Below, piece by piece: positions 1 to 6,172 of a stretch of DNA of 28,185 nucleotides. Origin of the DNA: an uncultured Caryophanales bacterium (GTDB taxonomy: Bacteria > Bacillota_I > Bacilli_A > RFN20 > CAG-826); contig CAMGZN010000003.1 of NCBI GenBank assembly GCA_946183335.1, forward strand, positions 1 to 28,185. Direction: 5' to 3'. How positions within the stretch are numbered: position 1 is the first letter of the stretch; every line of letters starts with the position of its first letter. The position numbers and the translations under genes were made by a program. The notes beneath the pieces are model-generated. The model made no database searches. It was not told the origin of the DNA and saw only the letters and a list, made by a program, of their open reading frames with translations.

Positions 1-380
1 AGCTTATTCATATAAGTATGAATGGAACTAAAGCAACGGAACTTAATTAAACAAACAACATAAGCCGCCAAATGGAAGAACAGAGGGATAATTATAATGA
101 CCCAGTTCCACCACTCGAGAATGCCTAATAAATATGGAAGAACTTTAATTCCCATAATGAGAAGCAAAGCCCAGTCAGCCACACTATCAATGACAGATCC
201 GATTCGAGATTCTAAATGGAACTTTCTTGCAATGAATCCATCAAGTATATCAGTAATTCCTGATACGCCATAAACAATAAAAAATGGAACAGACATTGGT
301 TCCAAAAAAATAATCGCAATTGCGCCTAAAATACGAAGTGATGTCAGAATATTTGGAGTTTGACGGAAAATTTGCTTCAT
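1..380 (-). CDS. pgsA: CDP-alcohol phosphatidyltransferase (PgsA-like), 3'-truncated by window edge
   Basis: Integral membrane enzyme that joins a CDP-activated lipid to an alcohol; PgsA makes phosphatidylglycerol phosphate from CDP-diacylglycerol and glycerol-3-phosphate. About 126 residues are visible and the C-terminus runs off the window. The family signature DGx2ARx8Gx3Dx3D is complete near residues 42-64 (DGFIAR ... G ... D ... D), which fixes the family; the four Asp/Gly positions bind the metals and CDP. Hydrophobic helices flank it. The start opens MKQIFRQTPNILTSLRI, the usual PgsA N-terminus. No ribosome site precedes the ATG; instead TATAAA ends 8 nt upstream (minus 389-394), so the mRNA may be leaderless. 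The alcohol substrate (glycerol-P or another) cannot be settled from this fragment. Confidence 0.88.
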   Translation of the reverse strand, partial: MKQIFRQTPNILTSLRILGAIAIIFLEPMSVPFFIVYGVSGITDILDGFIARKFHLESRIGSVIDSVADWALLLIMGIKVLPYLLGILEWWNWVIIIIPLFFHLAAYVVCLIKFRCFSSIHTYMNK

Positions 381-388
381 ACGTGTAC

Positions 389-394
389 TTTATA
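389..394 (-). promoter_or_regulatory. -10-like box 8 nt before pgsA start (leaderless candidate)
   Basis: TATAAA on the minus strand ends 8 nt before the ATG at 380, placing transcription start at or next to the start codon. No convincing -35 was found. Confidence 0.4.
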
Positions 395-466
395 ATTATT
401 AACCAAACCAATATTTTTTTAAATATTCAATTCCCTAATCAATAAGTAAGAACTCAAAATACAGGT

Positions 467-494
467 AAAAGAAAACTACCTAATTTCAGGTAGT
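467..494 (-). terminator. Rho-independent terminator after tRNA-Leu
   Basis: Perfect 7-bp stem ACTACCT/AGGTAGT with a 6-nt loop (475-494), followed on the minus strand by TTTTCTTTT. It lies about 10 nt past the tRNA-Leu 3' end. Confidence 0.85.
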
Positions 495-504
495 CGTCAA
501 TGGG

Positions 505-586
505 TGGAGATAACAGGACTTGAACCTGCACAGGTTTCCCTACTAGATCCTAAGTCTAGCGCGTCTGCCAGTTTCGCCATATCTCC
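505..586 (-). tRNA. tRNA-Leu (anticodon TAG)
   Basis: Folds as a class II tRNA: acceptor GGAGATA pairs with TATCTCC, the anticodon stem CTAGA/TCTAG closes loop CTTAGGA giving anticodon TAG (reads CUA), there is a short variable arm, and the T-loop is TTCAAGT. The discriminator is A. CCA is not encoded (ACCC follows). It has its own extended -10 promoter upstream and a terminator downstream, so it is a single-gene unit. Confidence 0.95.
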
Positions 587-597
587 AAGTGAGCGAT

Positions 598-606
598 ATT
601 ATAACA
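598..606 (-). promoter_or_regulatory. Extended -10 promoter of tRNA-Leu
   Basis: TGTTATAAT on the minus strand matches the TGn-TATAAT extended -10 and starts 20 nt before the tRNA 5' end. No good -35 is needed for this class. It abuts the stop codon of the tfoX-like remnant. Confidence 0.6.
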
Positions 607-608
607 CA

Positions 609-899
609 CTATTTCTTTAAATCAGCACAAACTTGAAGAACAAGTTCTTTAATTTCGTCAGGGTTTTCAATATCGACCAAATACATCATACGTCCACCAG
701 GATATGGAAGTTGCCCTTTAAAGCCATACTCTTTTGAAGATTTAGTTTTCTTTATTAAGAAACGATTATCATAAATACCACCAAAAATAATTTTATCGCA
801 ATACAAAATATACTCCTACATCATGTATTTATACGAGACATCACACAGCTCTCTTAATAAATCAAGAACATAGTTTAAGTATTCTTTCGAACTTGGCAT
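609..899 (-). pseudogene. TfoX/Sxy N-terminal domain protein interrupted by an in-frame TAG
   Basis: Reading from ATG at 899 gives 27 residues (MPSSKEYLNYVLDLLRELCD..., ending in YKYMM), then TAG at 816-818, then the same frame continues EYILYCDKIIFGGIYDNRFL to a TAG stop at 609. Together (about 96 residues) this matches a full TfoX N-terminal domain, whose family reads ...MMGEYxLYxxxKxxGGIYDxRxLxK...PYxGxxxxxxVD. The conserved Gly of the MMGEY motif is exactly where the stop sits. TfoX/Sxy proteins are linked to competence regulation in Proteobacteria; in Bacillota the role is unknown. Frame and family motifs persist on both sides, so decay is recent, or the stop is a sequencing error or is read through. 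A 65-residue ORF from 806 would lack the first third of the domain. It begins 1 nt after the upstream gene's stop, so the two probably shared a transcript. Confidence 0.8.
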
Positions 900-900
900 A

Positions 901-1686
901 TTACATTGCACCGTAATATGTATAGTCTGAAGGTTTAGAAGGACGTTTTACAGCATTTATGTCGTACTCAATAATGATTCTAGTTGGTTGAGGGACTTCC
1001 CCTCCCTGAGTATAACATTCAACTAAACGATTATTCTTCCAAATATAAAGACCATACAAATTATTTTCACCACTTGCCTCAATCTTTAAATATCCTTCAC
1101 CACTAGAATAAGTTTTATATGTCACCCCCGCTTTAGGTTCTTTTAAATTATCCAAGAGTATCTTTGAATATGATTTTTCAGCAAAAATTCTAGGGCCAAC
1201 AGATAATCGATTTAAAGTTTTCATAAATGAATTGTTTGATTTCAAATCTTCAAATGAAGATACTTCAACCGATGTGTACCACTTAGAAATTTCAGGACGC
1301 GATGGATCAAGTGTGCTATCTTCGAAATAATGATAACCGACATTGTTTATCGCAAATACAAACTCTTCCTTGTTTGATGATCTAGAGTAACTATATGTTT
1401 CAAAGGTACTTCCATTAAATTCTTCAATAGCTGTAAGTTCGCCATTTGTAAACAAATTAGTTCTTGCCTTCAAACTTTCAGTAGTTTCAGGAATATTATT
1501 AATAATTTTTTCAGATATATCTTTCGCCTCTTCATTTGATATTTCTACCATTTCAGGTTCTTCGTTTTTGTCTTTTGAACCACTAATAATTAACCATGCA
1601 GCAACTCCGCCAACGGCTAAAACAGCAACGCCAAAACAAATCAAAAGAGGTTTAACAAAACCGGATTTCTTTTCACTTTTAGACAT
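901..1686 (-). CDS. Unknown N-terminally anchored extracytoplasmic protein
   Basis: 261 residues. A short basic start (MSKSEKKSGF) precedes one hydrophobic helix at about residues 12-35, then a polar, acidic linker and a 200-residue soluble region. There is no lipobox cysteine and no clear cleavage site, so it is probably a membrane anchor with the C-terminal part outside. The body is rich in Ser, Thr, Tyr and Glu and has a beta-rich feel (YSYSRSS, YKTYSSGEGYLKIEA), reminiscent of LolA-like or lipid-binding beta sheets in LppX-type proteins, but I do not recognise a family. A GGCGAGG ribosome site lies 9 nt before the start. It sits upstream of the broken tfoX-like gene with 1 nt between them. 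Confidence 0.75.
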   Translation of the reverse strand: MSKSEKKSGFVKPLLICFGVAVLAVGGVAAWLIISGSKDKNEEPEMVEISNEEAKDISEKIINNIPETTESLKARTNLFTNGELTAIEEFNGSTFETYSYSRSSNKEEFVFAINNVGYHYFEDSTLDPSRPEISKWYTSVEVSSFEDLKSNNSFMKTLNRLSVGPRIFAEKSYSKILLDNLKEPKAGVTYKTYSSGEGYLKIEASGENNLYGLYIWKNNRLVECYTQGGEVPQPTRIIIEYDINAVKRPSKPSDYTYYGAM

Positions 1687-1732
1687 AATTAAATCCTCGC
1701 CTATATATTACCATTTTTCTGTCCAAGCAAAC

Positions 1733-1756
1733 AAAAAAGCCATCATAGAGATGGCT
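1733..1756 (-). terminator. Terminator after the Ile-Val-Thr tRNA cluster
   Basis: Perfect 7-bp stem AGCCATC/GATGGCT with a 5-nt loop (1738-1756), followed on the minus strand by TTTTTTG. Confidence 0.85.
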
Positions 1757-1761
1757 ATTAG

Positions 1762-1838
1762 TGGTGCCTTCTATCGGACTTGAACCAACAACCTACCGCT
1801 TACAAGGCGGTTGCTCTGCCAATTGAGCTAAGAAGGCA
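1762..1838 (-). tRNA. tRNA-Thr (anticodon TGT)
   Basis: Acceptor TGCCTTC pairs fully with GAAGGCA; the anticodon stem ACCGC/GCGGT closes CTTGTAA, anticodon TGT (reads ACA). T-loop TTCAAGT; the 3' ACCA is encoded. Last gene of a three-tRNA cluster. Confidence 0.96.
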
Positions 1839-1849
1839 ATTAGGGAGGG

Positions 1850-1922
1850 TGGGCGCTACTGGGCTCGAACCAGCGACCTCTTCCGTGTGAAGGAAACGCT
1901 CTCCCAACTGAGCTAAGTGCCC
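1850..1922 (-). tRNA. tRNA-Val (anticodon CAC)
   Basis: Acceptor GGGCACT pairs with AGCGCCC with one A-C mismatch at pair 5:68; the anticodon stem TTTCC/GGAAG closes loop TTCACAC, anticodon CAC (reads GUG). T-loop TTCGAGC. CCA is not encoded (ACCC follows). The middle gene of the cluster. Confidence 0.92.
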
Positions 1923-1964
1923 ATTTTTGGGAGTAATAACGACATAGTCGTTAACTGTCTCCCT

Positions 1965-1992
1965 AATAAAATTGCCCGATGAAGTTGGGCAA
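1965..1992 (-). terminator. Hairpin with T-run between tRNA-Ile and tRNA-Val
   Basis: Stem TTGCCC/GGGCAA with a 9-nt loop (1972-1992) followed by TTTTATT on the minus strand. It looks like a terminator but lies inside the tRNA cluster, so it may be partial, or tRNA-Val and tRNA-Thr may have their own start. A second imperfect hairpin (TAACGAC/GTCGTTA flanked by GGGAG/CTCCC, about 1928-1963) lies between this and tRNA-Val and could act as a processing signal. Confidence 0.6.
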
Positions 1993-2006
1993 CTTTGTAT
2001 TTACTT

Positions 2007-2083
<77 letters not shown>

Positions 2084-2094
2084 AAGTTTTCAGT

Positions 2095-2108
2095 GCGCTC
2101 TAGAGCGC
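2095..2108. repeat. 14-bp perfect palindrome in the tRNA-Ile leader
   Basis: GCGCTCTAGAGCGC is its own reverse complement. It starts at about the predicted +1 of the tRNA-Ile promoter, so the primary transcript would open with a GC-rich stem-loop. GC-rich DNA just after -10 is also typical of stringently controlled stable-RNA promoters. Confidence 0.6.
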
Positions 2109-2114
2109 TTAAAT

Positions 2115-2143
2115 AATATACATTTTATAAGTCGATAGTTCAA
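2115..2143 (-). promoter_or_regulatory. Sigma-A-type promoter of the tRNA-Ile cluster
   Basis: -35 TTGAAC (2138-2143), 17-bp spacer, -10 TATATT (2115-2120) on the minus strand, about 25-30 nt before the tRNA 5' end. The -35 lies within a 14-bp segment that is an inverted copy of part of the tRNA-Ile T-arm. Confidence 0.65.
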
Positions 2144-2154
2144 GAGTTTATTTG

Positions 2155-2189
2155 AAAAAGAAAATGCGCACGCATAAGCGCACGCATTT
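2155..2189 (-). terminator. Probable terminator after rpsI
   Basis: Outer stem AAATGCG/CGCATTT (2162-2168 with 2183-2189) followed on the minus strand by TTTTCTTTTTC. The sequence contains GCGCACGCAT twice in direct orientation, so alternative smaller stems are possible. It lies about 19 nt past the rpsI stop. Confidence 0.6.
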
Positions 2190-2207
2190 AATATACACAA
2201 CAATGAA

Positions 2208-2600
2208 TTAACGTTTGGAGAATTGTGGAGCACGACGAGCGGCTTTGAGACCGTATTTCTTACGTTCTTTAGCACGGGCGTCACGAGTGAGCATACCAGC
2301 GACTTTAAGAGTCTTACGATCAACACCGGCCTCTAAGAGAGCACGGGCGATACCAAGACGGATAGCACCAGCTTGTCCACTAAAGCCACCACCTTCAACG
2401 AATGCTTCGACATCAAATTTTGCTTTTGTACCAGTTAGTTCAAGAGGTTGGGAGAGGTCCATGACTAATGTGGCATATGGCATATATTTCTCAACGGCTT
2501 CGCCGTTAACAACAATTTTGCCTTTGCCAGCTTTGATATAGACTCTAGCAACGGAAGATTTACGTCTTCCTGTACCATAGTATTTCTTTGCTTCTGCCAT
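2208..2600 (-). CDS. rpsI: Ribosomal protein uS9
   Basis: 130 residues, full family length. The GTGRRKSSVARV opening, the FVEGGGFSGQAGAIRLGIARAL core and the basic tail ARRAPQFSKR are diagnostic; the C-terminal Lys-Arg tail reaches the P-site tRNA in the 30S subunit. It follows rplM by 14 nt, the universal bacterial rplM-rpsI pair, and is read from the rplM promoter. A GGAGA ribosome site precedes ATG at 2600. A terminator-like hairpin follows. Confidence 0.98.
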   Translation of the reverse strand: MAEAKKYYGTGRRKSSVARVYIKAGKGKIVVNGEAVEKYMPYATLVMDLSQPLELTGTKAKFDVEAFVEGGGFSGQAGAIRLGIARALLEAGVDRKTLKVAGMLTRDARAKERKKYGLKAARRAPQFSKR

Positions 2601-2614
2601 AGTAACTTATCTCC

Positions 2615-3058
2615 TTACTTCTTCCACACGAGTACTTCTGGTTTTTGGGCCTCGTGTTGATGTTCAGCACCTTTGTAAACAAAGAGCTTCTTGAAAATTT
2701 GACGGCCTAATGGGCCTTTTGGTAGCATTCCCCAGATGGAGCGTTCAACCATTTCTTCAGGATAGCGTTCGATCATCTCGCCAGCAGTTCTGGTGCGAAG
2801 ACCTCCGTTGTATCCAGACACATTGTAGTACTTTTTATTTTGTAATTTATTCTTTCCAGAAAGAGCAACCTTTTCAGCGTTGATAATAATGATGTAATCA
2901 CCGCAATCAACATGTGGAGTGTAGATTGGTTTGTCCTTACCCATTAATTTCACAGCGACAAAGGAGGCAAGACGACCATAAGGAATGCCTGTTGCATCAA
3001 TGACATACCATTTACGTTCGATCTTTTCTGGTTTTGCGATCGTTGTTTGACGTTGCAT
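2615..3058 (-). CDS. rplM: Ribosomal protein uL13
   Basis: 147 residues, normal length for this early-assembling 50S protein. Recognised by the KWYVIDATGIPYGRLAS start, LMGKDKP, the GDYIIIINAEKVALSGKK-type block, and MLPKGPLGRQ near residue 115. The start at 3058 has GGAGG 9-10 nt upstream. A strong promoter and a roughly 60-nt leader lie upstream, consistent with an independent and possibly autoregulated rplM-rpsI unit. In B. subtilis it follows truA; here yebC and a PPC-domain gene intervene. Confidence 0.98.
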   Translation of the reverse strand: MQRQTTIAKPEKIERKWYVIDATGIPYGRLASFVAVKLMGKDKPIYTPHVDCGDYIIIINAEKVALSGKNKLQNKKYYNVSGYNGGLRTRTAGEMIERYPEEMVERSIWGMLPKGPLGRQIFKKLFVYKGAEHQHEAQKPEVLVWKK

Positions 3059-3119
3059 GTTTTCGTACCTCCAATTTCATTCAAGCAATAATCTTACCGG
3101 GACTATTGGTTTGTGTGCG
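3059..3119 (-). promoter_or_regulatory. rplM 5' leader, possible L13 autoregulatory leader
   Basis: The about 60-nt leader begins near GCACACAAACC, carries CCCGG, and can pair CAATA with TATTG, followed by GGAGG. Bacillota rplM leaders commonly hold an RNA element thought to bind L13. Position and length fit; I cannot confirm the motif without a covariance-model search. Confidence 0.4.
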
Positions 3120-3125
3120 AGAAAG

Positions 3126-3154
3126 ATTATACGTTTTATATTTATATAAGTCAA
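3126..3154 (-). promoter_or_regulatory. Strong sigma-A-type promoter of rplM-rpsI
   Basis: -35 TTGACT (3149-3154), 17-bp spacer, -10 TATAAT (3126-3131) on the minus strand, near consensus. Predicted start near 3119. An 8-bp inverted repeat ATAATCTT/AAGATTAT (3088-3095, 3123-3130) links the -10 with the leader. Confidence 0.85.
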
Positions 3155-3239
3155 AAACAATTTGAGAAACTGAATTTTCTTTTAGAGAATTCAACGAAAC
3201 ACGGATATACGTTGTGCATAGAATAAGTTGTCATTTTCC

Positions 3240-3272
3240 AAAAGAAAAATGACGCGTGTTTTGCGTCATTTT
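3240..3272 (-). terminator. Terminator after the PPC-domain gene
   Basis: Perfect 10-bp stem AAAATGACGC/GCGTCATTTT with a 7-nt loop, followed on the minus strand by TTTTTCTTT. Two more copies of the GTCATTTT half lie nearby (3230, 3288), allowing alternative pairings. Confidence 0.8.
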
Positions 3273-3293
3273 ATCCAGGAATTGCTGGTCATT

Positions 3294-3713
3294 TTATAAT
3301 TTGAAGACGTTTAATCCGGTCTTGGAATCCTTCATTCGATTAATCTCAGATTCCATTAATCCAATGACGCATTCAAACGTTCCAGAAATACGACAATATG
3401 AGAGGTGACCTCCATGAACATTGAAATCTTTATCTCCAAAACTCATGTGGAGATGAAGGTATGGTTCTCCGTCTTTTCTTGACACATTTCCTAGACAAGA
3501 AATAATCTCAAAATCACCTTCATAACGTTTTGATTGATATTGTTGTTTTTCAACTTCATATAATCCAACTTCGACTATGTCGGCTGCACCAATTGCGGAG
3601 ATAAAACCACCTTTAAGATTTTCGTCTTTAATAATTTTTAAAAGCGAGGAAATAACTTCATCTCCTCGATCAAGACGAACAATGATTTTTCCTGATTCTC
3701 TTTTGCATTCCAT
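3294..3713 (-). CDS. PPC (PCC/DUF296) domain protein
   Basis: 139 residues, a stand-alone PPC domain of usual length. The family opening RxDRGDEVISSLxxI, the GFISAIGA segment and the metal-site block YLHLHMSFGD...VHGGHL (His91, His93 and the later His) are all present. In plants the domain sits in AT-hook proteins; bacterial single-domain forms are trimeric with unknown function, often called DNA-binding without proof. It lies between yebC and rplM, replacing the usual truA-rplM junction. The ATG at 3713 has no ribosome site: the 8 nt before it are the T-run of the yebC terminator. No other in-frame start fits the domain, so the start is kept with some doubt. Confidence 0.85.
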   Translation of the reverse strand: MECKRESGKIIVRLDRGDEVISSLLKIIKDENLKGGFISAIGAADIVEVGLYEVEKQQYQSKRYEGDFEIISCLGNVSRKDGEPYLHLHMSFGDKDFNVHGGHLSYCRISGTFECVIGLMESEINRMKDSKTGLNVFKL

Positions 3714-3716
3714 GGT

Positions 3717-3745
3717 AAAGAAAAAGAGAAGATGAAACTTCTCTT
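3717..3745 (-). terminator. Terminator after yebC, abutting the PPC gene start
   Basis: Perfect 8-bp stem AAGAGAAG/CTTCTCTT with a 6-nt loop (3724-3745), then TTTCTTT on the minus strand. It begins in the yebC stop codon and ends 3-4 nt before the next ATG. Confidence 0.75.
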
Positions 3746-4451
3746 ATAATTCAACGTTGTGCGCGACGTTTTGAACGTCTTCGAGTTCATCGAGCGCATC
3801 AATCAATTCTTCGAATTTGCGTTTGTCTTCTGGATCTTCGATTGTCATCCATTCGTTTGGTTCCATACGGACTTCGGCTTCTTCGAATTCAGTAATGCCC
3901 ATTTCAGCAAGAACTTCTTTCGCATGAGCGAATGATTCTGGAGTGACATAGACATAGATTGTATCTTCGTCTAATTCAACTTCTTGGACATCAACATCGC
4001 CAAGGATTAAGGCTTCTTCGACTTCGTCACGGTTGGTTCCTTTGAAAGCAAGGACACCGAGTTGAGTGAAGTTGAAGATGACACTTCCTAAGTGGCCACC
4101 TTTACGAATCACGTTTGTACGGACTTCGACAAGGGCACGATTTGGATTATCAGTTAATGTATCAATGATGAGGTAAGAATTACCTGGACCGAAGGCTTCA
4201 TATCTTCCTTCGACGTAGGCGACTTGGTCACCACCTTGTGCTTTTTTAATCGCACGGTCGAATACGTCACGTGGGACGGATTTACCACGATATTTTTCAT
4301 ATACAGCTCTTAATGCAAGGTTTGTTTTTGGATCTGGTGAACCTTGTTTAGCAGCCATATATGCTTCTTTAGAAGCACGAGCGTATAATGCTGATTTAAT
4401 TTTTCCAGTACGAGCCATTGCAGCGGCACGGACTTCATGATGTCTACCCAT
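3744..4451 (-). CDS. yebC: YebC/PmpR family protein (YeeN type)
   Basis: 235 residues, typical length. The start MGRHHEVRAAAMARTGKIK, the AAKQGSPDPKTNLALR block and VPRDVFDRAIKKAQGG match the family; MGR-type starts and GxPDPxxNxxL belong to the YeeN branch. YebC proteins have been described as transcription regulators and, more recently, as ribosome-associated factors that relieve stalling at proline-rich stretches. The three-domain protein ends in a very acidic tail (DALDELEDVQNVAHNVEL). GGAGA lies 9 nt before ATG and a good promoter is just upstream, so it starts its own unit. A terminator begins in its stop codon. Confidence 0.95.
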   Translation of the reverse strand: MGRHHEVRAAAMARTGKIKSALYARASKEAYMAAKQGSPDPKTNLALRAVYEKYRGKSVPRDVFDRAIKKAQGGDQVAYVEGRYEAFGPGNSYLIIDTLTDNPNRALVEVRTNVIRKGGHLGSVIFNFTQLGVLAFKGTNRDEVEEALILGDVDVQEVELDEDTIYVYVTPESFAHAKEVLAEMGITEFEEAEVRMEPNEWMTIEDPEDKRKFEELIDALDELEDVQNVAHNVEL

Positions 4452-4478
4452 AAGTAATTTTCTCCTTTGGCGTGTATT

Positions 4479-4506
4479 ATTATATGCCTATTGTCGACTT
4501 TTTCAA
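4479..4506 (-). promoter_or_regulatory. Promoter of yebC
   Basis: -35 TTGAAA (4501-4506), 16-bp spacer, -10 TATAAT (4479-4484) on the minus strand, 28 nt before the yebC start. Confidence 0.75.
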
Positions 4507-4517
4507 AGAAAAGTCAT

Positions 4518-5246
4518 CTAATATTTCACTTCAACAAGGAATAGTCCCTTAGCTTCTGCTTTATATGAAACAGGCAATCTTTCTTTTTTATAAAGAATTT
4601 CATCAACGTCTTTAACACTTAATTTACCTTTACCGACTTGGATAAGTGTGCCCACGATTAAACGCACCATGTAGCGCATAAATCCATCACCAGTAAACGT
4701 AATGTGTAAATGATAATCAAATTCATCAATAATGATTCGATAGATGTTTCTAACAAAGTTGTCTTGGTCTTCTTCCTTGGTAGTAAAGTTTTGGAAATTA
4801 TGTTTTCCTTCGAAGAGTTTGGCACACTTCTTCATTTCTTTGATGTCTAGTTTTCCGTCAGAGACTTGTTCATATTTGTCAGAGAATGCACTTTGCTCTT
4901 TGAGATTAATAACGAATCGATATGTTTTTTCTTTAGCAGATAGGCGAGCATGAAAATCGCTTGGAACAACCTTTAATGATTTCACGCGAATATCTTTTGG
5001 AAGAACACAGTTAATCGAATGACGGAATTTATTTAAATCACGTTCTTCTTCAATATCAAAATGGAATGTTTGGCCTAAAGCATGAACGCCAGCATCAGTT
5101 CGACCACTGCCAAAAATCTTTGTAGGGGTATTTCTAATTTGAGAGATTGCTCTTTCAATTGTTTCTTGAACACTTACTTGATCTGGTTGATATTGCCAGC
5201 CAGCATACGAGGTTCCGTCATATTCGCAAACAGCTAAAATTCTCAT
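4518..5246 (-). CDS. truA: tRNA pseudouridine(38-40) synthase TruA
   Basis: 242 residues, normal length. Isomerises uridine to pseudouridine at positions 38-40 of the tRNA anticodon arm. The catalytic motif GSGRTDAGVHA is at residues 46-56 with the nucleophile Asp51; YDGTSYAGWQYQP near the start and the FMRYMVRLIVGTL block around residues 190-203 are family landmarks. Its ATG overlaps the ecfT TGA stop (ATGA, 5243-5246), so it is translationally coupled, as in the B. subtilis order ecfA1-ecfA2-ecfT-truA. A hairpin without a T-run follows. Confidence 0.98.
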   Translation of the reverse strand: MRILAVCEYDGTSYAGWQYQPDQVSVQETIERAISQIRNTPTKIFGSGRTDAGVHALGQTFHFDIEEERDLNKFRHSINCVLPKDIRVKSLKVVPSDFHARLSAKEKTYRFVINLKEQSAFSDKYEQVSDGKLDIKEMKKCAKLFEGKHNFQNFTTKEEDQDNFVRNIYRIIIDEFDYHLHITFTGDGFMRYMVRLIVGTLIQVGKGKLSVKDVDEILYKKERLPVSYKAEAKGLFLVEVKY

Positions 5247-6172
5247 TTTTTATACCTCCTAGCATTAGCGGCTCCAAGACCAAATAAATAAACTAAAACA
5301 CAGAAACATCCAATCACTAACCAAGGCACAAATAGTGGTGTTTTGATGGTGAAATCCATGACAGTAAACACAATTGTTGCGGCCATAAATGCTCCGCAAA
5401 GAATGAATGCAAATAGGTCGTTAACAGAGAATCTAAGCTTGTGATAAGTTGTTCGTTTTGCCTTTGGATTATAGCCGCGGGCTTCCATGCTATCAGCAAG
5501 CTCTTCAGCTCTTTGGAAAGAAGCAATAAACAATGGAACAATTAATGAAATGATTGCTTTAAATCTAGATGAGATTCTTCCGTGCTTAAAGTCTACGCCA
5601 CGGCTAGTTTGAGCTTTCATAATTCGTTCAACTTCGTTAAGCAAAGTTGGAATAAATCGAAGCGCAATTGAGATGGTCATTGCCACTTCATGAGTTGGGA
5701 ATTTAATGAACTTCAATGGCTTCATATACCACTCTAACGCATAGGTTAAATCTAATGGTTTTGTAGATGTGGTTAGAATCATGGTTAAGCTCACCATTAA
5801 GAACAATCTAAGAATGATTTTTAAGGATTGGAAAATGGATTCCCAATAGATGTTTAAGGAACCAATTGAGAAGGCCACCCACTGAGCATCTTTTGGTTTT
5901 ACAAGGACGTTTACTAATAACAAGAAAATAATCAGGAACCACATTGCTCTAAGTGACTTAAACAAAGCTTTAAAACTTGTGTTAGAAATTAATGCGAGTA
6001 AGAAAATAAACAGGGCCAAAATGCCACCAATGATAAATGTCATTTCCCATGTAGAATATGATATAAAAATCGCAACCATTAATAAAATTAATGAAAGTAT
6101 CTTAACCCGTGGGTCGAGACGATGAATAAATGTATCACGAGGGACATATCTTCCTAGAGTAATACTACTCAT
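5243..6172 (-). CDS. ecfT: ECF transporter transmembrane (T) component
   Basis: 309 residues. Membrane scaffold that links the two ECF ATPases to interchangeable vitamin-binding S-components. Hydrophobic segments occupy about residues 27-65, 77-92, 118-134, 163-183, 205-220 and 252-300. The two coupling-helix motifs that contact the ATPases are present as QTSRG (188-192) and EARGY (230-234), and the YVPRDTFIHRLDPRVK start is typical. It overlaps ecfA2 upstream by 4 nt and truA downstream by 4 nt. The C-terminal extension is a little longer than in many homologues. Confidence 0.96.
   Translation of the reverse strand: MSSITLGRYVPRDTFIHRLDPRVKILSLILLMVAIFISYSTWEMTFIIGGILALFIFLLALISNTSFKALFKSLRAMWFLIIFLLLVNVLVKPKDAQWVAFSIGSLNIYWESIFQSLKIILRLFLMVSLTMILTTSTKPLDLTYALEWYMKPLKFIKFPTHEVAMTISIALRFIPTLLNEVERIMKAQTSRGVDFKHGRISSRFKAIISLIVPLFIASFQRAEELADSMEARGYNPKAKRTTYHKLRFSVNDLFAFILCGAFMAATIVFTVMDFTIKTPLFVPWLVIGCFCVLVYLFGLGAANARRYKK

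Noticed and set aside
609..818. Recoding of the in-frame TAG (pyrrolysine or suppressor) in the tfoX-like gene
   Set aside because: TAG ends many ordinary genes here (truA, smpB, FNT, infA), no Pyl genes are visible, and TfoX proteins have Gly, not a special residue, at this site.
2161..2189. Direct repeat GCGCACGCAT as a mobile-element or CRISPR-like repeat
   Set aside because: Only two copies, 2 bp apart, explained by the rpsI terminator stem.
2215..2541. 108-residue plus-strand frame opposite rpsI
   Set aside because: Shadow of a highly biased ribosomal gene; Arg/Ser/Ala-rich with no start signal.
4494..4513. Hairpin GACTTTT/AAAAGTC after truA as a terminator
   Set aside because: AT-rich stem without a T-run, and it contains the yebC -35; too weak to call.
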